NCBI GenBank assembly: GCA_007117055.1
Contig: SKHH01000304.1
Span: forward strand, 1 to 5,106
DNA: 5,106 nucleotides
Source: Lishizhenia sp.
GTDB lineage: Bacteria; Bacteroidota; Bacteroidia; Flavobacteriales_D; Crocinitomicaceae
Direction of reading: 5' to 3'
The notes under the pieces were generated by a model that made no database searches, had not been told where the DNA came from, and was given only the letters and a program-made list of their open reading frames with translations. Within the stretch, counting starts at the first letter, position 1. Every line of letters begins with the position of its first letter. A program made the translations under genes and the position numbers. Of the stretch, positions 1-5,106 are shown piece by piece.

Positions 1-896
1 ATTTTTTCTGGACCAAATCGCGACAAATCTAAATTGGGCTCCAATGAATTTCCTCCCCACATTTCATTAAACTCCAGGGTATAAGTACGCGCCAAGCCTC
101 TATCTTGAATAATAATTACATTATTTGCGTCTGTCCGCATTTGCTGTGTGGTTAGATTTGTAGAACCCGTCCAAACATAAGGCTTATTCGGATTACTATG
201 TTCGGCATCAAAAACAAAAAACTTGTGGTGCATAATTCCGATATTATTATCAAAATCCGCAGGTGGACTCTCTAATCTAGGAATTTCAGGATATAGATTA
301 GGAATGGCTGTATTCCCAGTGTTTTCATTGTAAATAACACGAACTTGAACCCCTCTATCAAACGCCTCATTCAACGCTTCTGCATAATTCGCTACACTAC
401 TCGAATTTGTGGTATTGTATAAGGCTAAATCTATACTTAATTCAGCTCGATTAATGTAGGCCACCAAGGTGTCATCGATGGCATTTTCCACATAAATAGC
501 CTGATTACTCACAGGTGAGGCATAATTATGATCCACAGGCTGAGTAAAATACGTTTTTATTTCTCCCGATGAATTGGAACGGGTAATAAATGCAAGCGTA
601 TCGGTTGATTCCGTAACTCCTCCACTTTGCGCTACCGCTTGTACATAGTAAATCAAGGCAGGAGAACCTCCACTAATCGTAATTTCTGGTTCCTCGGTAA
701 CTCCTGCACTAAGTTCACCTAACTCTAAATCTCTCGTTACGCCATAACGAATAAATGATTGAGCTGGAACTTCATTTTTCCAAGACAAGGTCACTGAAGT
801 TGTTTGTTGACTTACTAACTCTACATTGCTCGAAATGATCGTTTGACCAAAAATCAGAAGCGGGAAAAAACTAAAAAGCAAGAAAACGTTTTTCAT
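1..896 (-). CDS. Secreted phospholipase D-like (HKD) protein with FN3-like domain, C-terminus beyond window
   Basis: The frame is open from an ATG at 896 to the left edge, giving 298 residues with no stop. Residues 1-17 are a signal peptide (MKNVFLLF..., hydrophobic core, FG then Q18) with no lipobox cysteine, so the protein should be exported rather than kept as a lipoprotein. Residues about 22-106 resemble a fibronectin type III fold (SVTLSW near 34-39, FIRYG 48-52, YYVQA 83-87). Residues about 132-280 form a PLD-like domain: the HKD signature is H223-x-K225-x4-D230 followed by G244-S245-x-N247, with a conserved-looking E275 before MW. In this superfamily the HKD histidine attacks a phosphodiester, in lipids or nucleic acids. 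Known enzymes need two HKD motifs, either in tandem or by dimerisation. Only one is visible, and a second may lie in the missing part. The substrate cannot be told; nuclease and phospholipase are both possible. A type IX secretion tail is possible but unseen. It stands alone and divergent from the glycosyltransferase. Family assignment is firm, function is not. Confidence 0.5.
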   Translation of the reverse strand, partial: MKNVFLLFSFFPLLIFGQTIISSNVELVSQQTTSVTLSWKNEVPAQSFIRYGVTRDLELGELSAGVTEEPEITISGGSPALIYYVQAVAQSGGVTESTDTLAFITRSNSSGEIKTYFTQPVDHNYASPVSNQAIYVENAIDDTLVAYINRAELSIDLALYNTTNSSSVANYAEALNEAFDRGVQVRVIYNENTGNTAIPNLYPEIPRLESPPADFDNNIGIMHHKFFVFDAEHSNPNKPYVWTGSTNLTTQQMRTDANNVIIIQDRGLARTYTLEFNEMWGGNSLEPNLDLSRFGPEK

Positions 897-919
897 TGTA
901 GTATTGTTTCTATTGCTAA

Positions 920-951
920 CAAATTTAGAATAAAAACTTCAGGACCGACAA
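920..951 (-). promoter_or_regulatory. Bacteroidota-type promoter for the HKD protein gene
   Basis: On the minus strand, TAAATTTG (927 to 920) matches the Bacteroidota -7 consensus TAnnTTTG exactly. A TTG at 951 to 949 lies 21 bases upstream, within the range known for the -33 element of the primary sigma factor in this phylum. A start of transcription about five to seven bases after the -7 box would leave a leader of roughly 18 bases. That leader is A-rich before the ATG at 896 and has no Shine-Dalgarno sequence. This is the only promoter in the window with both elements recognisable. Confidence 0.5.
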
Positions 952-1190
952 CAGACAAGTGTTAAATGAATATCAAACTTTCACATTTCATTTTTTTGGT
1001 TAACACGCTAAATCGTAAAACATAGTATCTGAAAAGATTGCATTCAGACTCATATTTTATTATTAAGCTTCTCAAAACAATATTATCCAGTTGCGAACTA
1101 AGTTTATAACTAACTATTTTTACATGCCAAAATGAATTATTTTACGCTAGCTTTTTATTTCTAATCCATAATCTAGTTTTTGATTTATGT

Positions 1191-1198
1191 TAATTTTG
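1191..1198 (+). promoter_or_regulatory. Putative -7 element for the glycosyltransferase gene, very close to the ATG
   Basis: TAATTTTG matches TAnnTTTG exactly, but ends only four bases before the ATG at 1203. The usual offset would start the transcript at or next to the ATG, giving a leaderless or nearly leaderless mRNA. I find no TTG 17-23 bases upstream, so the -33 element is missing. An imperfect alternative, TAGTTTTTG at 1174-1182 with one extra base between TA and TTTG, would give a leader of about 15 bases. With such AT-rich DNA a chance match is possible. Confidence 0.5.
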
Positions 1199-1202
1199 GT
1201 TT

Positions 1203-2315
1203 ATGAAAAAGTCAAGTATTGCGTATGTATGTGTTTCGGAAAGCTGGGGTGGATTGGAAATGAACCAACTGCGTAATGCAAAATGGATGCAAGAAAGAGG
1301 TCATACTGTCTCTCTATATGTTTTAAAAAACTCGCCGATTCATTCCGAAGCAACATTAGATCAATTAGACGTGTTTTTGGTAGAAAAGCATAAAAAGTAC
1401 TACCCTTTGAAACATGCTATTCGATTGGCTCAATTATTTAAACAGCAACAGGTTACTCATGTAATCGTAAGAGACCCAAAAGATTTAAGTTTAGTAGGGT
1501 TAACAAAAACTTTACTCTACAATAAATTGCACTTTTCTTACTTTATGGAAATGCAATTAGGAATTGCAAAAAGAGACCTCTTACATACTGTACGATTTTC
1601 CAAGATTAATTGTTGGTCCTGTCCATTGCCTTGGCTCGCTCAACAGGTAAAAGATCGTACGCGAATACCCCACAATAAGATAACAGTCATTCCTTCGGGA
1701 TTAGATTTAACTCCGTTTGACGAATTACCTAAACAGCAAGAAGCGCGAACAACACTAGATCTACCTGAAGATAAAATCATCATTGGTTTAATAGGACGAT
1801 TTGACCCGCAAAAAGGTCAAGACTTACTCGTTTCTGCTTTTTCGAAATTAGATGTATTAATTAAAGAACAAGCCGTCATCTTATTTTTAGGTGAAAAAAC
1901 GAAAAACGAAGCCGATGATTATTTTGAAAATTTACAACTACAGATTTCAAAATCTGGATTAGATAAATACATTTTTTTTCAACCTTTTAGAAAGGATGTG
2001 ACTCTTTTTTATGCGGCTATTGATTGGTTAGTTATGGCTTCAAAATCAGAAACTTTTGGCATGGTAACGATTGAAGCTTTAGCAGCAGGTAAAAGTATCA
2101 TTGGGTCCAACGCCGGAGGAACTCCTGAAATACTCGAACAAGGAAAATACGGGTATTTATTTGAATCAATGAATGCTCAAGATCTTTCATCTGCACTTGA
2201 AAAAGCAATCAAACATAAGATATTTGATTCGGATAAACAACGATTAGCTGCATCAAAATACAATAACGAAAAAGTGTGTGAACTAGTTGAAACAAAGCTT
2301 GGTTTAACTCAGTAA
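1203..2315 (+). CDS. GT4-family glycosyltransferase (GT-B fold)
   Basis: This 370-residue protein has the length and motif order of GT4 retaining glycosyltransferases, which move a sugar from a nucleotide-sugar donor to a lipid, glycan or other acceptor at the cytoplasmic face of the membrane. The N-terminal Rossmann half opens with IAYVC and the glycine-rich loop WGGLEMN (15-21), followed by RGHTVSLYV (32-40). The C-terminal donor-binding half starts near IPSGLD (163-168) and carries GRFDPQKG (198-205, with the expected R199 and K204). It also has the EX7E motif E283-x7-E291 (SETFGMVTIE) and GGTPE (305-309). There is no signal peptide or membrane segment. The start is fixed: an in-frame TAA at 1191-1193 leaves ATG 1203 as the only candidate. 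It is a lone gene, divergent from the HKD gene and convergent with the peptidase, so no polysaccharide or LPS cluster is visible to suggest donor or acceptor. Family confident, substrate unknown. Confidence 0.5.
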   Translation: MKKSSIAYVCVSESWGGLEMNQLRNAKWMQERGHTVSLYVLKNSPIHSEATLDQLDVFLVEKHKKYYPLKHAIRLAQLFKQQQVTHVIVRDPKDLSLVGLTKTLLYNKLHFSYFMEMQLGIAKRDLLHTVRFSKINCWSCPLPWLAQQVKDRTRIPHNKITVIPSGLDLTPFDELPKQQEARTTLDLPEDKIIIGLIGRFDPQKGQDLLVSAFSKLDVLIKEQAVILFLGEKTKNEADDYFENLQLQISKSGLDKYIFFQPFRKDVTLFYAAIDWLVMASKSETFGMVTIEALAAGKSIIGSNAGGTPEILEQGKYGYLFESMNAQDLSSALEKAIKHKIFDSDKQRLAASKYNNEKVCELVETKLGLTQ

Positions 2316-2391
2316 TTCCAACGCATTCGTTTTTGAGCTAAAGAATTACATTCAAATCAACTTAATGTATCAGAAAACAGGTTGCATTTGA

Positions 2392-3363
2392 TTAGTCCAA
2401 CGAGCGCATCGCATTGTTACTTATCTCGATAATTTCTTCGTATTGTTCAGGAGTTAAATCTGAGTGGAAGTAATTTATCGGATTTACTTTTTGTCCGTCT
2501 TTTTCTACTTCATAATGGAGGTGAGGACCAGTCGACTTACCAGTATTCCCCATTAATCCAATTAAATCACCCCGTTGTACTTTTTGACCTCGCCTCACTT
2601 TAAATTCTGAGAGGTGAGCATAACGTGTTTTTAATCCATAACCATGGTCGATTACAATTTCTTTTCCATATCCCCATGAATTGGTTTTTACGGATTCTAC
2701 TACACCCGCTCCAGTAGCATAAATTTCCGTTCCAACATCCGCTGTAAAATCAATTCCCCAGTGCATTTTTCTCGTTCCATAAACAGGATCAACACGCCAT
2801 CCATAACCAGAGGCTATTCGTTTTAAATCACTATTTCTTACAGGTTGAATTGCTGGTAAACTAGCCAATCTATTTTCTCTGTCTTTGGTCAAGGCAATCA
2901 ATTCCTTGAATGAAATACTTTGGGCGTGTAACTTGCTTTCAATGTTTTCAATCATCTCGGCAGTGGATAGCAATAATTGACTATTCGATTTATTCTTTAG
3001 GTGTTCATAGCGATTCGAACCTCCTATCCCCATTAACCTAAGTTCTTCAGGAAATTCTTTTGCTCCCAGTGCGGTACGATACAACTCTTCATCCCGCTGT
3101 TTTAGAATTTCTGTTACCTCATCTATAATGAATAATCTATTCTGCCATTCGTTTAATTGTGCTTCAATCTCTACAATTTCTGCTTGTAGTCGCTTTTCCC
3201 TCGGGGAATCTAATCGATGTGCAATAAAAAACCCGAACAACAAACTCAAAATGAGTGTAGGAGCAATAAATATAAGTCCTCTAAACATTCGTTCAAAGAG
3301 CGAACGATCAACTTTTTCGTAAGAAAGGGTTTCAGGGTTGTATCTGAATTTGGATTTGCGCAT
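2392..3363 (-). CDS. Membrane-anchored M23 (LytM-type) peptidoglycan endopeptidase
   Basis: The 323-residue protein has a short cytoplasmic N-terminus with the segment KFRYNPETLSYEKV (5-18). I recall this as a recurrent opening in Bacteroidota M23 proteins encoded beside alaS. One membrane helix follows (about 29-49). A charged, coiled-coil-like region (about 54-165) then links to a C-terminal M23 domain (about 183-298). All zinc and catalytic positions are present: H201-x3-D205 (HWGID), H250 in YAHL, and H281-x-H283 (HLHYE), so it should be an active zinc endopeptidase cutting peptide cross-links in the periplasm rather than a degenerate EnvC/NlpD-type activator. GYGWRVDPVYG (186-196) just before the domain is typical of the family. 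An in-frame TAA nine bases before the ATG (3369-3367) supports the start. It is transcribed away from alaS from a shared 110-base region. Probable role in wall growth or division; which cross-link it cuts is not shown. Confidence 0.5.
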   Translation of the reverse strand: MRKSKFRYNPETLSYEKVDRSLFERMFRGLIFIAPTLILSLLFGFFIAHRLDSPREKRLQAEIVEIEAQLNEWQNRLFIIDEVTEILKQRDEELYRTALGAKEFPEELRLMGIGGSNRYEHLKNKSNSQLLLSTAEMIENIESKLHAQSISFKELIALTKDRENRLASLPAIQPVRNSDLKRIASGYGWRVDPVYGTRKMHWGIDFTADVGTEIYATGAGVVESVKTNSWGYGKEIVIDHGYGLKTRYAHLSEFKVRRGQKVQRGDLIGLMGNTGKSTGPHLHYEVEKDGQKVNPINYFHSDLTPEQYEEIIEISNNAMRSLD

Positions 3364-3385
3364 TATTTATAGTTCAAAAGCGATG

Positions 3386-3393
3386 CAAAATTA
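3386..3393 (-). promoter_or_regulatory. -7 element for the M23 peptidase gene
   Basis: On the minus strand TAATTTTG (3393 to 3386) matches TAnnTTTG exactly. Transcription starting about five to seven bases further on would leave a leader of roughly 17 bases before the ATG at 3363. No TTG is found at the expected -33 distance, which would fall across the alaS -7 box and its start region. Confidence 0.5.
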
Positions 3394-3404
3394 TGTAATT
3401 AATC

Positions 3405-3412
3405 TAACTTTG
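3405..3412 (+). promoter_or_regulatory. -7 element for alaS
   Basis: TAACTTTG matches TAnnTTTG exactly and predicts a transcript start near 3417-3420. From there the leader would be about 55 bases to the ATG at 3474, or about 10 bases to the in-frame ATG at 3429. No -33 TTG is visible at 17-23 bases upstream. The TAA inside the box is also the in-frame stop that bounds the alaS reading frame on its 5' side. Confidence 0.5.
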
Positions 3413-3473
3413 CATGTTTTGTTTAACAATGCTTAACGAATCATTATATAAAACGATTCAAAAACAGACGGAT

Positions 3474-5106
3474 ATGACGCTTCAAGATATACGAAATCAG
3501 TTTTTTAATTTTTTTGAGGAGAAAGGACATAAAATTGTTTCTTCAGCTCCTATGGTGGTAAAAAATGACCCCACGCTAATGTTTACAAATGCTGGAATGA
3601 ATCAATTTAAAGATTACTTCCTGGGGCATGAAAAAGCAAAGGATGTTCGCGTAGCAAATTCTCAGAAATGTCTGCGTGTTTCGGGGAAACACAACGACTT
3701 AGAAGAAGTTGGTGTAGATACATACCACCATACAATGTTTGAGATGTTGGGCAACTGGTCTTTTGGAGATTATTTCAAACAAGAAGCCATAGATTGGGCC
3801 TGGGAATTACTGACAACAGTTTATAAAATTGATAAAGATCGTTTATACGTTACTGTTTTCGAAGGAGACGAACAAGATGGAGTTCCAAAAGACGAGGAGT
3901 CCATTGCGATCTGGAAAAAACTCATCGCTGAAGATCGTATTTTACTAGCTAATAAGAAAGATAACTTCTGGGAAATGGGAGAAGTTGGACCGTGTGGCCC
4001 CTGTTCTGAAATCCATGTGGATATTCGTTCCGAGGAAGAAAGAAAATTGGTAGATGGTAAAACACTCGTAAACGAAGATCATCCGCATGTAATTGAAATT
4101 TGGAACCTCGTGTTCATGCAATTCAATCGCAAAGCAGATGGATCACTAGAAAAATTACCCGCAACGCATGTTGACACAGGTATGGGCTTAGAGCGTTTGG
4201 CAATGGTACTTCAAGCGCAACAATCCAATTACGATACGGATTTGTTTCAAAAATTAATTGCTTATTTGGCTAATGAAGCCAACGAAAAATACGGTAGCAA
4301 CGAAGCTGTGGATATTGCGCTTCGCGTCATAACAGACCATGTTCGTGCAATTTCTTTTGCTATCGCAGATGGTCAATTACCTTCTAACACGGGAGCTGGT
4401 TATGTCATTCGAAGAATTTTAAGAAGAGCGATTCGCTACGGCTATCAAACCTTAGGTTTTCGATCTTCTTTTATTGCAGGATTAAGCAAAGTACTCGTAA
4501 AAGAAATGGGAGATGCGTTTCCAGAATTGAAACAACAAGAAAGCCTCATTGAAAATGTAATCCGAGAAGAAGAAAACAGCTTCTTTAGAACATTAGAACA
4601 AGGGCTGAAACGCATTTTATCCATTGTTGAAGAATCCAAGGCAGAAAAATCTTCAAAAATAAATGGTGCTGCCGCTTTTGAATTATATGACACCTACGGT
4701 TTCCCGTATGACTTAACAGCCTTAATTGCCAGAGAGGAAGGTCTCTATGTAGATGAAAAAGGATTTCAAGAAGCCTTAAAAATTCAAAAAGATAGATCTA
4801 GAGAAGCCGGTGGAATGGAAACCGATGATTGGGTTATTTTACTGGACGATGCCGTCGAGGAGTTTATCGGTTATGACAATGTAAGTGCAGAGGTAAAGTT
4901 GGTAAAATACCGAAAGGTTACTCAGAAAAAGAAATCTTTCTACCAACTCGTGTTTAATGTTACACCATTCTATCCCGAAGGAGGAGGACAAGTAGGCGAT
5001 TCGGGTTATATTGAATTTGGTGATGAAAAGACCATTATTTTTGACACGAAAAAAGAAAACAATTTAATTGTTCACCTGACAGAGAAGTTACCGAGTAATT
5101 TACAAG
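3474..5106 (+). CDS. alaS: Alanyl-tRNA synthetase, N-terminal part, runs off the right edge
   Basis: AlaRS activates alanine with ATP and loads it on tRNA-Ala in the cytoplasm. The 544 visible residues include the whole class II catalytic core. Residues 1-50 have the family opening (QDIRNQF, DPTLMFTNAGMNQFKDYF). The motif 2 region carries KCLRVSGKHNDLEEVG (65-80) and HHTMFEMLGNWSFGDYF (85-101). GPCGPCSEIH lies at 172-181, and motif 3 is HVDTGMGLERLAM (232-244) with D234, G236 and G238 for aminoacyl-adenylate binding. The tRNA-recognition region follows (LRVITDHVRAISFAIADG, 283-300; GAGYVIRRILRRAIRYG, 307-323). PFYPEGGGQVGDSG (498-511) begins the next region. The rest of the editing domain and C-Ala, roughly 330 residues by comparison with the usual length near 870, lie outside. 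I chose ATG 3474 because the family alignment begins there. In-frame ATGs at 3429 and 3414 would add 15 or 20 residues (MLNESLYK... from 3429). No frameshift or missing key residue is seen. Confidence 0.5.
   Translation, partial: MTLQDIRNQFFNFFEEKGHKIVSSAPMVVKNDPTLMFTNAGMNQFKDYFLGHEKAKDVRVANSQKCLRVSGKHNDLEEVGVDTYHHTMFEMLGNWSFGDYFKQEAIDWAWELLTTVYKIDKDRLYVTVFEGDEQDGVPKDEESIAIWKKLIAEDRILLANKKDNFWEMGEVGPCGPCSEIHVDIRSEEERKLVDGKTLVNEDHPHVIEIWNLVFMQFNRKADGSLEKLPATHVDTGMGLERLAMVLQAQQSNYDTDLFQKLIAYLANEANEKYGSNEAVDIALRVITDHVRAISFAIADGQLPSNTGAGYVIRRILRRAIRYGYQTLGFRSSFIAGLSKVLVKEMGDAFPELKQQESLIENVIREEENSFFRTLEQGLKRILSIVEESKAEKSSKINGAAAFELYDTYGFPYDLTALIAREEGLYVDEKGFQEALKIQKDRSREAGGMETDDWVILLDDAVEEFIGYDNVSAEVKLVKYRKVTQKKKSFYQLVFNVTPFYPEGGGQVGDSGYIEFGDEKTIIFDTKKENNLIVHLTEKLPSNLQ

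Larger units (their letters stand above)
897..1202. other. Divergent intergenic region, AT-rich, promoters only
   Basis: These 306 bases separate the divergent HKD gene and glycosyltransferase gene. The ends hold the two promoters listed separately. The middle, about 955-1170, is AT-rich with scattered stops in the frames I read. I see no tRNA-like fold, no long inverted repeat, no tandem repeat and no start codon leading a plausible small protein. It could hold regulator sites or an unrecognised small RNA, but nothing in the sequence points to one. Confidence 0.5.
3383..3415. repeat. Inverted repeat whose arms contain both divergent -7 boxes
   Basis: The left arm ATGCAAAATTA (3383-3393) and right arm TAACTTTGCAT (3405-3415) are reverse complements at 10 of 11 positions, with an 11-base AT-rich spacer (3394-3404). 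Each arm read outward is TAnnTTTGCAT, so the symmetry comes from two -7 promoter elements pointing away from each other. It is best read as a pair of back-to-back promoters; a dimeric regulator site on top of them is possible but unproven. Confidence 0.5.

Noticed and set aside
955..1170. Search for a small RNA, riboswitch or repeat in the long divergent intergenic region
   Set aside because: Only generic AT-rich sequence and very short self-complementary words (such as GTTAAC and AAGCTT) were seen; nothing long enough to support a structured RNA or mobile-element end.
2347..2369. Possible hairpin TACATT/AATGTA in the convergent gap between the glycosyltransferase and peptidase genes
   Set aside because: Only six pairs, mostly A-T, with an 11-base loop and no following T-run, so it does not qualify as an intrinsic terminator for either gene.
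3128..3322. 64-codon open frame on the plus strand
   Set aside because: It lies wholly antisense inside the M23 peptidase gene, over its membrane and coiled-coil coding region, and its product is low-complexity with no recognisable domain.
4445..4693. 82-codon open frame on the minus strand
   Set aside because: It is antisense to well-conserved alaS coding sequence and is serine/phenylalanine-rich as expected for a shadow frame; no promoter or family resemblance.
1..5106. A multi-gene novel system such as a defence island or biosynthetic cluster
   Set aside because: The four genes are in separate transcription units, all belong to known families, and two of them (M23 peptidase and alaS) are ordinary chromosomal genes with complete motifs.

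Overview
The window looks like chromosome from a Bacteroidota bacterium, most likely of the Flavobacteriales. The base composition is AT-rich. I see no Shine-Dalgarno-like sequences ahead of the genes. Every gene start has a perfect match to the Bacteroidota -7 promoter element TAnnTTTG just upstream. The first protein has a signal peptide ending FGQ, and an M23 peptidase sits head-to-head with alaS, an arrangement I recall from this phylum. The genus cannot be named from the sequence alone.

Layout. (1) Positions 1-896, minus strand: the N-terminal 298 residues of a secreted phospholipase-D-superfamily (HKD) protein with a fibronectin-III-like domain; its C-terminus lies beyond the left edge. 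(2) Positions 897-1202: a 306-base divergent intergenic region with promoter elements at both ends and nothing else I can support. (3) Positions 1203-2315, plus strand: a complete GT4-type glycosyltransferase. (4) Positions 2316-2391: a short convergent gap without a convincing terminator. (5) Positions 2392-3363, minus strand: a complete membrane-anchored M23 (LytM-type) peptidoglycan peptidase. (6) Positions 3364-3473: a compact divergent promoter region in which the two -7 boxes form the arms of an inverted repeat. (7) Positions 3474-5106, plus strand: the first 544 residues of alanyl-tRNA synthetase, cut by the right edge.

The genes are four separate transcription units rather than an operon. 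Three concern the cell surface or exterior (secreted HKD protein, sugar transfer, wall remodelling) and one is a translation housekeeping gene. I see no mobile element, CRISPR array, RNA gene or defence cassette. The most notable signals are the symmetric divergent promoter between the peptidase and alaS, the possible leaderless start of the glycosyltransferase, and the secreted FN3-HKD architecture. I found no evidence of a previously undescribed multi-gene system.
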